Under the pieces are notes generated by a model. It worked only from the letters and a program-made list of their open reading frames with translations. It did no database searches and was not told where the DNA came from. Positions 21,483-29,394 of a stretch of 34,490 nt of DNA are shown piece by piece (the stretch's first letter is position 1; each line of letters opens with the position of its first letter). Made by a program: the position numbers and the translations under genes. The stretch comes from WJKR01 sp964556395 (GTDB taxonomy: Archaea; Nanobdellota; Nanobdellia; Woesearchaeales; WJKR01). Where the stretch lies: positions 1-34,490 of the forward strand of contig CAZKVR010000008.1 in assembly GCA_964556395.1 (NCBI GenBank), given 5' to 3'.

Positions 21483-22322
21483 TCACGCCCGTTCGAACGC
21501 CAGCAGCGCCGCGCCGACGCCGCCCGCACTGTCGCTCACCTTGTGCCGGACCACCTTGCACGTCTCCACACCCTTCGCTTCGAGCTCGTCGTTGATGCGC
21601 TTGATGATCGGCGCGTTGCTCACGCCGCCTCCGACCACGATGCGCTCCACGTCCAGCGTTGTCCAGAGCGTGTGGCACAGCCACGCCAACGCCTCGACCG
21701 TGTCGTCCACCGTCTTCTTCGCCGCCGCACTCGTATCCTGAAAGATGCGTGCCGCGTCGTCGTGGCCGCCGCCGTTCTCGTAGAACCGTCTGAGGATGCC
21801 GGGCCCTGCGGCGTAGGATTCTATGTCGCCGTCGCCGTACCTGATGAGGTTGAGCTCGCCCGCCCCGCTGTGAGGCCCCTTGTACAGTTCTCCGTCGAGG
21901 ATGAGTCCTGCTCCGAGGCCTGTGCCGACTATCAGTCCCACCACGTTCTTGAACCCTTTGCCGGCTCCGATGCGTTGCTCGGCGACTGCGAAGCAGTTCG
22001 CGTCGTTCTCCAGCGTGACCGGCCGCCTGACGTGCTTGTACAACAATTGCGGCAGCGGCTTGCCCGCGAGGCCTCCCATGTTCGGCGCGTTGTGCAGCAC
22101 TCCTTCGTGGATGTAGCCCGGGAAGCTGACGCCGACCGGCGCGTCCTTCCTCGTCGTCAGCTTGTTCACCAGCCGTGCGATGCGTTTCAGCACTTCCTCA
22201 GGGCCTTCTTCAACGTTGCTCGCGACGCGGTGCTGCTTGAGCACTTCACCTTTCTTGTTGACGAGCACGCCTTCGATCTTCGTTCCGCCGACGTCGACGC
22301 CGACCGCCACCTCTTCTTTCAT
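21483..22322 (-). CDS. ROK-family sugar kinase (glucokinase-like), zinc motif lost
   Basis: This is a 279-residue protein. The N-terminus VAVGVDVGGTKIEGVLV is the ROK phosphate-binding loop. ENDANCFAVAE carries the catalytic Asp, and VGLIVGTGLGAGLILDGELYKGPHSGAGELNLI follows. Most ROK kinases have GEIGH...CxCGxxGCxE binding zinc; here the His is replaced (GAGELNLI) and the cysteines are missing (RYGDGDIESYAAGPGIL), so no zinc site is present. Such kinases phosphorylate glucose, mannose or N-acetyl-sugars with ATP. A TATA box at 22345-22353 and a GGTGA sequence lie upstream. The neighbouring phosphoglucose/phosphomannose isomerase would use its product. Confidence 0.88.
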   Translation of the reverse strand: MKEEVAVGVDVGGTKIEGVLVNKKGEVLKQHRVASNVEEGPEEVLKRIARLVNKLTTRKDAPVGVSFPGYIHEGVLHNAPNMGGLAGKPLPQLLYKHVRRPVTLENDANCFAVAEQRIGAGKGFKNVVGLIVGTGLGAGLILDGELYKGPHSGAGELNLIRYGDGDIESYAAGPGILRRFYENGGGHDDAARIFQDTSAAAKKTVDDTVEALAWLCHTLWTTLDVERIVVGGGVSNAPIIKRINDELEAKGVETCKVVRHKVSDSAGGVGAALLAFERA

Positions 22323-22358
22323 GGTTGTGTCACCGTCACTCGTAGTATATAAGCTTTT

Positions 22359-23048
22359 TCAGGAGATTTCTGCCGTGCCTTCGATGAGGAACGTGCCTTT
22401 CTTCAGGCCGTTCTGCTCGTACACTTGTGCCGGGATGCCGATGCCTACGACGACGACCTCTCCGATCACTGCCTTGGCCATCTTCTTACTGAACCCTTGC
22501 TTCGGCGCCGAGAACGTCACCGTCGCCTCGCAGGCGAGGTGGTTCTCGTAGACCTCGCCGGTGTCGGTCCCCAAGCCGGTAGGGGTGTCGCACGCGTACA
22601 CCGTCGCCTTCGTCGCCCGGGCTTTCTCCACGACTTCCGCCACCGCTCCGCGCGGCTCTGAGTCCGGGCCGTACCCGAGCAGGCAGTCCACCAACACGTC
22701 GTACCCTTCAATGTTTGGTCTGTCTTCCCAGTCGTGGAGCGGCACGCCGACCACGTCCAGCAGGCGTCGGTTGTCTTTCGCCACGCCTTTGCGGCGCTTG
22801 CTCGTGCAGATGACCTCGACCGGGAATCCTTTGTGCGCGAGGTGCCTAGCGGCTACGAAGCCATCCCCGCCGTTGTTGCCGGGGCCGCAGAGGAAGCATA
22901 CTTTCTCCTTGCCTTTGAGCCGTCCTTCCAGGAATGCTGCCAGGGCCATGCCGGCCCGTTCCATCAGTACGCACGGGTTGAGCCCTGCCGTGGCTGCCGT
23001 GGCGTCGAGGTTCTTCAGCGTCTTGGAAGGGAGTGGTGTGAGCTTCAT
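22359..23048 (-). CDS. nnrE: NAD(P)H-hydrate epimerase (YjeF N-terminal domain)
   Basis: This is a 229-residue protein. VCFLCGPGNNGGDGFVAARHLAHKG carries the GPGNNGGDG signature of the epimerase, and VLVDCLLGYGPDSEPRG, ACDTPTGLGTDTGEV and the closing FSAPKQGF complete the family pattern. It interconverts R and S forms of damaged, hydrated NAD(P)H so a dehydratase can repair them. Often it is fused to that dehydratase (NnrD); here the dehydratase domain is absent and no nnrD is in the window. It starts 10 bases after the end of the isomerase gene, so the two form an operon. Confidence 0.93.
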   Translation of the reverse strand: MKLTPLPSKTLKNLDATAATAGLNPCVLMERAGMALAAFLEGRLKGKEKVCFLCGPGNNGGDGFVAARHLAHKGFPVEVICTSKRRKGVAKDNRRLLDVVGVPLHDWEDRPNIEGYDVLVDCLLGYGPDSEPRGAVAEVVEKARATKATVYACDTPTGLGTDTGEVYENHLACEATVTFSAPKQGFSKKMAKAVIGEVVVVGIGIPAQVYEQNGLKKGTFLIEGTAEIS

Positions 23049-23058
23049 ACAATAACCC

Positions 23059-24132
23059 TCAGATGAGGAACGGTCCCATCTTCTCCTTGAACTGCTCGAT
23101 CGCCGTCACCGGCGTCGGGTCTGTCTCGTACCGCAACGCGAGGAAGTAGCTCGTCAGGTCTCCCAGGTAGATGGTGGTGAATATCTGCTTGAGCAACGGC
23201 CCCTTGGTGTTGAGCTCCGTCACCGACACTCCCTTGGTCTGGAGGTGGTCCCGCGTCAACCCTATCCTCTTGGCGATGCGGCGGTGCTCCCGGTCCGTGG
23301 ATATCAGTACGGCGTGGTAGCTGGAGTTCCGGTTGGTGAACGCGAGTATCTCGTTGTGGTTGAGTTCCGAGAACGAGTGGCTGAACGCCGGCGTCTTCGC
23401 GTTCTCGTTGAACTGCGTCTTCCAGCGGTACGCGACGGGGTGGAATGACTGGTCCGCCCAGATGAGCGGCGTCTTCTCATAGCACTTGGCCGACAGGTCG
23501 ATGGCTTTCTGCATCATGTGCTGGTGCTTGAGCGTGTCCGCCAACTGCTTGACCGACTCGCTCTCGTCCCCGATGACCTTGGCGTTCTCCAACACCTTGA
23601 TGAGGGGGAAGAACAGGTACGCCACCGCCATCCGCGGCTGTAACCCTCGTGGCAGCCGGATGTGCGGGTGCTTGTTCAGCTTGGCCAGCTCCTCGAGCTT
23701 GCCGCCGCTGCTCAACGACAACGCCTGGCACCCTTTCCGGAGGGCTGTCTTGTACATGGAGAGCGTCTCTTCGGTGTTGCCCGAGTATGAGATGGCGATG
23801 AACAACGTCTCCTTGCCCACGCTCTTCGGAGCCGTGTATCCTCTCGCGGTTTCCACCGTGAGGGGGGTGTCCTCCTGGTTGTCGAGGTATGCCTTGAGCA
23901 GGTCGCCTGCGATGCCGGAGCCGCCCATCCCCGCCACGACGATGTTGCGCACCTTGCCCTTGAGGTGGACGTCGCTCCCGAGCCGGTAGCCTTCCCTGAC
24001 GTGGTGTGGCATGCTCGTGATGTCCTTGTACGCGTCCTTCGTGTCGTGCTTGTAGTAGTCGTCCGGGAAGACGGGCTCCTTCTCCTCTTCCTCTTGTGAT
24101 TGCTGTGTCTCGTCCGCCTGTTCCTCTGCCAT
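23059..24132 (-). CDS. Bifunctional phosphoglucose/phosphomannose isomerase
   Basis: This 357-residue protein carries VVAGMGGSGIAGDLLKAYL (about 65-83), the SIS-domain phosphosugar loop ISYSGNTEETLSMY (about 114-127) and HSFSELNHNEILAF with the catalytic Glu/His region, matching the archaeal PGI/PMI family. It converts glucose-6-phosphate and mannose-6-phosphate to fructose-6-phosphate. The first 25 residues form an acidic Glu/Gln tail not part of the family core. A TATA box at 24171-24180 lies about 40-48 nt upstream. It is the first gene of the operon with nnrE and lies near the ROK kinase. Confidence 0.93.
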   Translation of the reverse strand: MAEEQADETQQSQEEEEKEPVFPDDYYKHDTKDAYKDITSMPHHVREGYRLGSDVHLKGKVRNIVVAGMGGSGIAGDLLKAYLDNQEDTPLTVETARGYTAPKSVGKETLFIAISYSGNTEETLSMYKTALRKGCQALSLSSGGKLEELAKLNKHPHIRLPRGLQPRMAVAYLFFPLIKVLENAKVIGDESESVKQLADTLKHQHMMQKAIDLSAKCYEKTPLIWADQSFHPVAYRWKTQFNENAKTPAFSHSFSELNHNEILAFTNRNSSYHAVLISTDREHRRIAKRIGLTRDHLQTKGVSVTELNTKGPLLKQIFTTIYLGDLTSYFLALRYETDPTPVTAIEQFKEKMGPFLI

Positions 24133-24200
24133 GGTTCAAACCACCCAACTCATCATTGGCATCTCCTTGCTTATATAATTTTGCTCTCCAAACCCCATGA

Positions 24201-24210
24201 GGTTTTTAAA
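24201..24210 (+). promoter_or_regulatory. TATA box fixing the methylthiotransferase start at 24235
   Basis: GGTTTTTAAA lies about 25 nt upstream of ATG 24235. The frame is open for 45 more codons upstream, but these contain this promoter. Confidence 0.55.
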
Positions 24211-24234
24211 TGGGTGTCTCTTTCCCGCTATCCC

Positions 24235-25527
24235 ATGGTGAGAGTCCACGTCCAGACATATGGCTGCGCGCAGAACCAGTCCGACGGCGAAGCCCTCAAA
24301 GGCCTCCTCGAACGGGCTGGCCACGAGCTCTCCTCCGAAGCGGAGGCGGACGTCGTCGTGCTCAACTCGTGCACGGTGAAGAGCAACCCCGAGCAACGAC
24401 TCTTCCACAGGATAAGGCACCGTTCGAAGCCGCTCGTCATAGCCGGCTGCGTCCCCCAGGCCGAGCCTGACGACAAGCACTTCGAAGGCCTGCCGTTGCT
24501 CGGCCCGAAATCCTTGACGAAGATATCCGAGGCGGTCGACGCGGCGTTGGCGGGCGAAGCCCCGCGGTACCTGGATGCGGTCGACGAGGGCCGCGTCACC
24601 CTGCCGTCCGTGAGGACCCACAGTCACATCGGCATCATACCTCTCAACGCCGGCTGCCTGTCCAGTTGCAGCTATTGCAAGACCAAGCACGCCCGCGGAC
24701 GCCTCGAGAGCTACCGGCCCTCCGACATCGAGCGACGCTTCAAGGAGCTCGTCAGCGACGGCGTCAAGGAGGTGTGGCTGACCAGCCAGGACACCGGCGC
24801 CTACGGCGTCGACCTCGGCACGGACCTGCCGGCCCTGCTAGAAAGACTCCTCGAGACCGAGGGTGATTACCGCGTCAGGATAGGCATGGCCAACCCGCAA
24901 CGCCTGCCGCGATACCTCGACCGCCTCATCAGCGTCCTCCGGGATGAGCGGGTGTTCACCTTCCTCCACATCCCGGTCCAGTCAGGCTCTGACAAGGTCC
25001 TTCGCGACATGCGCCGCGGCTACACGGCCGGGACGTTCAGAGACGTCGTCAAGCGCTTGAAGGATTCATTGCCCGGCCTCACGGTCGCCACCGACGTCAT
25101 CGTCGGCTACCCGACAGAGTCGGAGGAGGATTGCGAGGCCACCGCGGCGCTCATCGAAGAACTCAGGATACCGGTCGTCAACGTCTCCAAGTTCTACCCG
25201 CGCCCCGGCACGCCCGCAGCCTCTCTCAAGCTCCTCCCCACCAAGGTCGTGAAGGCGCGCACCACTCGCCTCAAGAAACGGTGCGAGGCCGTCGCGGCCC
25301 GGAGGAACGGGAGCCTCGTCGGCCAGGAGCAAGAGGTCCTCATCGACGAGTACGGCAAACACGGCACTCTCGTCGGACGAACCAGGGCTTACGTCCAGAC
25401 CGTCCTGCCCGCCACGGCCGGACGGCTAGGAGGACTCGTCAAGGTGAAACCCTCGGCGTCAGGCACGTACGACCTCCGCTGCGAGGAGAAAGATATTTAT
25501 TCCACATCCCCGCAGACCGGTCAATGA
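24235..25527 (+). CDS. tRNA t6A37 methylthiotransferase (MtaB/CDKAL1-type radical SAM)
   Basis: The protein has 430 residues from ATG 24235. The N-terminal UPF0004 domain has the three cluster-binding cysteines in VQTYGCAQNQSD (C11), NSCTVK and AGCVPQ. The radical-SAM triad CLSSCSYC is C141, C145, C148. LTSQDTGAYGVD, FLHIPVQSGSDKVLRDMRRGYT and TDVIVGYPTESEED follow, and a TRAM domain closes the protein (about 365-420). The archaeal/eukaryal member of this family adds a methylthio group to t6A at position 37 of tRNAs. The start is fixed by a TATA box. Its stop overlaps the next gene's start (ATGA). Confidence 0.92.
   Translation: MVRVHVQTYGCAQNQSDGEALKGLLERAGHELSSEAEADVVVLNSCTVKSNPEQRLFHRIRHRSKPLVIAGCVPQAEPDDKHFEGLPLLGPKSLTKISEAVDAALAGEAPRYLDAVDEGRVTLPSVRTHSHIGIIPLNAGCLSSCSYCKTKHARGRLESYRPSDIERRFKELVSDGVKEVWLTSQDTGAYGVDLGTDLPALLERLLETEGDYRVRIGMANPQRLPRYLDRLISVLRDERVFTFLHIPVQSGSDKVLRDMRRGYTAGTFRDVVKRLKDSLPGLTVATDVIVGYPTESEEDCEATAALIEELRIPVVNVSKFYPRPGTPAASLKLLPTKVVKARTTRLKKRCEAVAARRNGSLVGQEQEVLIDEYGKHGTLVGRTRAYVQTVLPATAGRLGGLVKVKPSASGTYDLRCEEKDIYSTSPQTGQ
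25491..25500 (+). promoter_or_regulatory. Internal TATA box of the metallophosphoesterase gene
   Basis: AGATATTTAT lies inside the end of the methylthiotransferase gene, about 25-30 nt before ATG 25524, so the downstream gene may also be transcribed on its own. Confidence 0.45.
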
Positions 25528-26597
25528 ACCGTCTCAAGGCCTACGCCTTCCCCTTATTGTTCTTCCTCGGCGTCACCGCCGCCAGCCTCCTCGCAGCCCT
25601 CCGCTGGAGCGGCGTCTACCACGTCTCGTTCTGGACGCTCTTCATATCCCTCATCCTCTTCCTCGTCCTCTACCCTGTCACCATGCACTTCTCTCGCACG
25701 GAAACACACGCGTCGTGGACGCGTATACCTTTCATACTCTTCTCCTACGTCGCCGGCGCCCTCTACTTCTTCTTCCTCGCCGCCCTTGTCGAGTGGCTCC
25801 TCGCTCAACCCTTCCCCGTGCTTGGAACCTTTACTGCTTGGACTCTCCCTGCAGCCACGGCCATCCTCTTCCTCCTCTCGCTCATACGCGCCCGCACCTT
25901 CAGGGTCAAGCGCCTCACACTCCCGCTCGAAGGCCTGAAGAAACCGGTCAGGCTAGTCCACCTCAGCGACCTACACCTCGGCGCCATCCTCAAGAAGCCT
26001 TTCATGACCTTGGTCGCGCGGAAGGTCAGGGAGCAAAGCCCGGACCTCATCGTAGTCACCGGCGACGTGTTCGACGGCACAGGCAACCCTTCGGAGAAGG
26101 ACCTCGAGCCCCTTATGGGCTTGCGCAAGCCGGTCTTGGCGTGCCTGGGCAACCACGACGGCTACCTCGGCTACGACAAGAGCGCAGCCCTCATGGAGGA
26201 GGCGGGCGTCACCGTCCTCCGCAACAACACCGTGACGAGGAAGGGTGTCCGGATAGGAGGTCTCGACGCCCCCCTCACAGCCACCCTCCAGACCCCCATC
26301 CCGGGTCTTGAAAATCTCGAGAAGCCGGACGTCCTCCTCTACCACATGCCCTCGCAGCCGGGACAGGCCGAGCGGAAAGGTGTCAAGCTCTTCCTCGCGG
26401 GCCACACCCACGCCGGCCAGCTCTTCCCCTTCTGGATAGTCGTCAGGCTCGTCTTCCGATACGTCCACGGACCCCACCGCATCGGCAGCATGCTCCTCAA
26501 CGTCTCGGCGGGCACCGGCTCGTGGGGGCCGCCGCTCAGGCTCGGCACGGCGCCTGAGATAGCTGTCATCACCCTGCAGCCCTCTTCTCGACCATAA
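25524..26597 (+). CDS. Membrane-bound calcineurin-like metallophosphoesterase (YkuE-type)
   Basis: The protein has 357 residues from ATG 25524. Four hydrophobic segments (about 5-27, 34-53, 66-100, 103-126) precede the catalytic domain. The domain has the motif series RLVHLSDLHLG (D-x-H), VVTGDVFDG (GD), CLGNHDGYLG (GNHD) and LAGHTHAGQLFPF (GHTH), which coordinate two metal ions. The order and the membrane anchor resemble YkuE/YaeI-type phosphodiesterases that act on lipid or cell-envelope phosphates. The active site follows a positively charged segment after the last helix, which places it in the cytoplasm if the N-terminus is inside. The start overlaps the previous stop as ATGA. Confidence 0.9.
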   Translation: MNRLKAYAFPLLFFLGVTAASLLAALRWSGVYHVSFWTLFISLILFLVLYPVTMHFSRTETHASWTRIPFILFSYVAGALYFFFLAALVEWLLAQPFPVLGTFTAWTLPAATAILFLLSLIRARTFRVKRLTLPLEGLKKPVRLVHLSDLHLGAILKKPFMTLVARKVREQSPDLIVVTGDVFDGTGNPSEKDLEPLMGLRKPVLACLGNHDGYLGYDKSAALMEEAGVTVLRNNTVTRKGVRIGGLDAPLTATLQTPIPGLENLEKPDVLLYHMPSQPGQAERKGVKLFLAGHTHAGQLFPFWIVVRLVFRYVHGPHRIGSMLLNVSAGTGSWGPPLRLGTAPEIAVITLQPSSRP

Positions 26598-26608
26598 CGC
26601 ACCCAAAC

Positions 26609-26618
26609 CTTTTTAAAG
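26609..26618 (+). promoter_or_regulatory. Promoter of the exosome-proteasome superoperon
   Basis: CTTTTTAAAG is the only clear TATA box before the operon. It predicts transcription from about 26643, leaving a leader of about 90 nt before rnp2. The leader is GC-rich (gcgcgtgcggtgcg and gtgcacgccgcgc segments that could pair imperfectly), and no Shine-Dalgarno sequence precedes the rnp2 ATG. Confidence 0.5.
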
Positions 26619-26732
26619 TATGGGGTGTTCCTCCAGCCGCAGAGCGAAAAGAGAGAGCCGCGCGTGCGGTGCGACGCCCAATTCTCCCGAAGAACCAGCG
26701 CGTTCGTGCACGCCGCGCAACCACGACCCAAA

Positions 26733-27071
26733 ATGGCACAGCAGTCCAAGAGCAAGCCGTTGCTGCCCGTCCTCAAGGAGAAGAAGCGTTACCTTGCCTA
26801 CAGGCTCCACGGGGACCTCCCGCGCAATGCCGGCAACCTCCTGGCAGCGGAGCTCGAAAAGCTCCTCGGGGTCTTCGAAGCTTCGGAAGCTGGTCTGCTT
26901 CCTATCACGTACGACCCCGAAGCCAAGACGGGCGTCCTCAGGACGAGCCTCGCCAAGGTTAGGCGGGTCCGGCTCGCCATGTTACTCGCCACCGCACTCG
27001 GCGGCAAGGACGCCGTCGTGGAACCGACGCTCACTTCAGGAGTGCTCAAGAAAGCCAAACAAGCTATGTGA
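26733..27071 (+). CDS. rnp2: RNase P protein subunit Rnp2 (Pop5)
   Basis: The protein has 112 residues from ATG 26733. LLPVLKEKKRYLAYRLHGDLP, then LAAELEKLLGVFEASEAGL, TGVLRTSLAKVRRVRLAMLLATALGGKDAVVEPTLTSGVLKKAK match archaeal Pop5, which with Rpp30 activates the RNase P RNA that trims tRNA 5' ends. In-frame sequence continues upstream to a GTG at 26625, but that extension (37 residues of low-confidence composition) lies over the leader. No SD precedes the ATG. It is first in the superoperon, as in other archaea where pop5 precedes psmA. Confidence 0.9.
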   Translation: MAQQSKSKPLLPVLKEKKRYLAYRLHGDLPRNAGNLLAAELEKLLGVFEASEAGLLPITYDPEAKTGVLRTSLAKVRRVRLAMLLATALGGKDAVVEPTLTSGVLKKAKQAM

Positions 27072-27084
27072 GGGATACCCAAAA

Positions 27085-27801
27085 ATGCAACCGATGCAAC
27101 ACCAAATGATGGGTTACGACAGGGCCATCACCATGTTCTCGCCCGACGGCCGCCTGCTCCAGGTGGAGTACGCGAAGAAGACCGTCAGGCTCGGCAACAC
27201 CGCCATAGGCATGGTGTGCAAGGACGGAGTCCTCCTCGTGACTGACAAGCGCATCATCGACAAGCTCGTCGTCCCCGAGGCCATCGAGAAGGTTTTCCAG
27301 GTGGATGACCACATCATGGCCACCGCGGCCGGCATCATCTCAGACGCGAGAGTGCTCATCGAGCGCAGCCAGGTGAAAGCCCAACAGCACAGGGTGACGT
27401 ACGACGCGCCGATGGACATCCTCAGCGTGGTGAAGGACGTGTGCAACCTCAAACAGCTCACCACGCAGTCCGGAGGCCTGCGCCCGTTCGGCGTCAGCCT
27501 CCTCATAGCGGGTGAGGACGAGGACGGCCTCAAGCTCTTCGAGACCGACCCGACCGGTATCTTCAACCAGTACAAGGCCACCGTCATCGGCGAGGGGGAG
27601 ACCGAAGCCGAGGAGGAGATCCACAAGGGTTACAAGGAGTCCCTCTCCATCGAGGACGGTCTCAAGCTCGCCGTCAAGGCGATGAAGAAGGTCCTCAAGG
27701 ACGACCTCAACGCCGAGCGCGTCGACGCCGCCTACATCAAGAAGGGCGGCAAGGGTATGGAGAAGTTCTCTAAGGACAAGATAGCGGAGTTCATCAAGTA
27801 G
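27085..27801 (+). CDS. psmA: 20S proteasome alpha subunit
   Basis: The protein has 238 residues from ATG 27085. MGYDRAITMFSPDGRLLQVEYAKKTVRLGNTAIG is the alpha-type signature including the N-terminal gate helix (YDRA...P...QVEYA), and VLLVTDKRI and TATAAGIISDARVLIE follow. It assembles seven-membered outer rings of the 20S proteasome and docks the regulatory ATPase. The long frame starting at 26620 includes psmA, but the part before 27085 is out-of-frame rnp2. It lies 13 bases after rnp2. No beta subunit is in the window. In archaea psmA is a regular member of the exosome superoperon. Confidence 0.97.
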   Translation: MQPMQHQMMGYDRAITMFSPDGRLLQVEYAKKTVRLGNTAIGMVCKDGVLLVTDKRIIDKLVVPEAIEKVFQVDDHIMATAAGIISDARVLIERSQVKAQQHRVTYDAPMDILSVVKDVCNLKQLTTQSGGLRPFGVSLLIAGEDEDGLKLFETDPTGIFNQYKATVIGEGETEAEEEIHKGYKESLSIEDGLKLAVKAMKKVLKDDLNAERVDAAYIKKGGKGMEKFSKDKIAEFIK

Positions 27802-27811
27802 AGGTGAGAAG

Positions 27812-28528
27812 ATGAAGCCTACCAAGACCTTCGACCAGGAGCGCGTCCATTTCAACCTCGGACGGCTCCGCAAGGCTGGCAGCGTCTACGAGGTCGTCGT
27901 CGACCCGGACAAGGCCGTCGCTTACAAGGAAGGCGACGACATGGCGGTGGAAGAGGTCCTCAAGGCAGAGGATGTCTTCTTCGACGCCAAGAAGGGCGAG
28001 CACGCCGGCGAGGAGCGCATGGAAGAGGTGTTCGGCACCTCCGACCCGGTCCAGGTGGCCAGGGTGATTCTCGATGAGGGGGAGGTCCAGCTCACCTCCG
28101 AGCATCGCAACAAGGTGCGTGAGGACAAGCGGAAACGGCTCGTCCAGCTCATCGCGCGCAACGCGTGCGACCCCAAGACCAAGGCTCCCCACCCGCCGGC
28201 CAGGATCGAGAACGCCATGGCTGAGGCGAAGGTGCGCGTCGACGAGTTCAAGAAGCCGGAAGACCAGGTCTCGGACGTCCTGAGCAAGCTCAGGCCAGTC
28301 ATCCCCATCACGGTGGAGGAGCGGGAGCTCCAGATCACATTGCCGGCCCAGTTCGCCGCCAAGGTGTACGGCACGCTCCACTCCTACGGCGTGATGAAGC
28401 AGGAGAAGTGGCTGGACGACGGCTCCTGGCGAGGCGTGATAAGCCTCCCCGCCGGTATGGTGAACGAGTTCCTCGACCACCTCAACGAGGCCACGCACGG
28501 CGCGGCCCAGGTCGAGACCAAGCAATGA
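27812..28528 (+). CDS. SBDS ribosome maturation factor
   Basis: This 238-residue protein has three domains. The FYSH domain (1-85) holds RVHFNLGRLRKAGSVYEVVVDP and VEEVLKAEDVFFDAKKGEHA. A helical domain contains EDKRKRLVQLIARNACDPKTKAPHPPARIENAMAEAKVRVD, and the ferredoxin-like C-terminus is RPVIPITVEERELQITLPAQFAAKVYGTL. SBDS helps release the anti-association factor IF6 from the 50S subunit in the related eukaryotic system. The ATG follows GAGGTGAGAAG closely. It sits 10 bases after psmA, its usual archaeal neighbour. Confidence 0.97.
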   Translation: MKPTKTFDQERVHFNLGRLRKAGSVYEVVVDPDKAVAYKEGDDMAVEEVLKAEDVFFDAKKGEHAGEERMEEVFGTSDPVQVARVILDEGEVQLTSEHRNKVREDKRKRLVQLIARNACDPKTKAPHPPARIENAMAEAKVRVDEFKKPEDQVSDVLSKLRPVIPITVEERELQITLPAQFAAKVYGTLHSYGVMKQEKWLDDGSWRGVISLPAGMVNEFLDHLNEATHGAAQVETKQ

Positions 28529-28554
28529 TATTCAAGAAAAGGTGAAAAAAGACA

Positions 28555-29388
28555 ATGGAATTACAAGTGAAAGACAAGGAAGTCGTCGTCCCAGGACAGG
28601 TCCTCGCAGAGGGCATGGAATACCTGCCGGCCGACGGCACCTACAGGAGCGGTGAGGACATCCGGGCTAACCGGCTGGGCCTCATCAAGGTCGAGGGCAA
28701 GGTGCTCAAGAGCATCCCCCTCGCTGGGGTGTACATGCCCCAGAAGAACGACGTCATCATCGGGCGCATCATGGACATCCTGATGAACGGTTGGCGCCTC
28801 GACATCAACAGCCCTTACAGCGCGGTCCTTCAGGTCAAGGACGCCACCTTCGACTTCATCGCGAAGGGCGCGGACCTGACCAAGTACTTCGACCTCGACG
28901 ACTACCTCGTCGTCAAGATAATCCAGGTCACGACGCAGAACCTCGTCGACCTGACGTGCAAGGGTTCCGGCCTGAAAAAGCTGGAGAACGGGCGCATCAT
29001 CCGCGTCGGCCCGCACAAGGTTCCTCGCGTCATCGGGACGAAGGGGAGCATGATCAGCATGGTCAAGAAGGCGACCGGCTGCAAGGTCATCGTCGGCCAG
29101 AACGGCGTCGTGTGGCTTGACGGCGAGCCCTCCAAGGAGGTCGTCGCGGTCCAGGCTATCAGGATGGTGGAGGAGTACGCCCACACCTCGGGCTTGACCG
29201 AGCGTATCAAGAAGTTCCTCATGGAGAAGACCGGCGTGTCTGAGGAGGAGCTCGCGGCCGCCCCGGCCGAGGAGGAGTCTTACGGTGAGGAGCGTCCGCA
29301 GCGACGCTCTGAGCGTCCTCCGCGCAGGGACGGCGACAACAGGGGTAGGCCTCGTAGGCGCCCTTTCAAGCGACAGCAGGATAGGTGA
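28555..29388 (+). CDS. rrp4: Exosome cap subunit Rrp4 (S1/KH)
   Basis: This 277-residue protein has an N-terminal beta domain (VVPGQVLAEGMEYLPADGTY), an S1 domain (KNDVIIGRIMDILMNGWRLDINSPYSAVL), and a KH domain (RIIRVGPHKVPRVIGTKGSMISMVKKATGCKVIVGQNGVVWLDG). The last 40 residues are Arg/Gly/Pro-rich and disordered, a likely RNA-binding tail. Rrp4 forms the RNA-entry cap on the Rrp41-Rrp42 ring and gives the exosome its affinity for poly(A). The ATG follows AAAAGGTGAAAAAAG. Confidence 0.97.
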   Translation: MELQVKDKEVVVPGQVLAEGMEYLPADGTYRSGEDIRANRLGLIKVEGKVLKSIPLAGVYMPQKNDVIIGRIMDILMNGWRLDINSPYSAVLQVKDATFDFIAKGADLTKYFDLDDYLVVKIIQVTTQNLVDLTCKGSGLKKLENGRIIRVGPHKVPRVIGTKGSMISMVKKATGCKVIVGQNGVVWLDGEPSKEVVAVQAIRMVEEYAHTSGLTERIKKFLMEKTGVSEEELAAAPAEEESYGEERPQRRSERPPRRDGDNRGRPRRRPFKRQQDR

Positions 29389-29394
29389 TCATCT

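Noticed and set aside
26620..27084. In-frame N-terminal extension of psmA by 155 codons
   Set aside because: It is a reading of rnp2 in another frame, and proteasome alpha subunits begin as at 27085.
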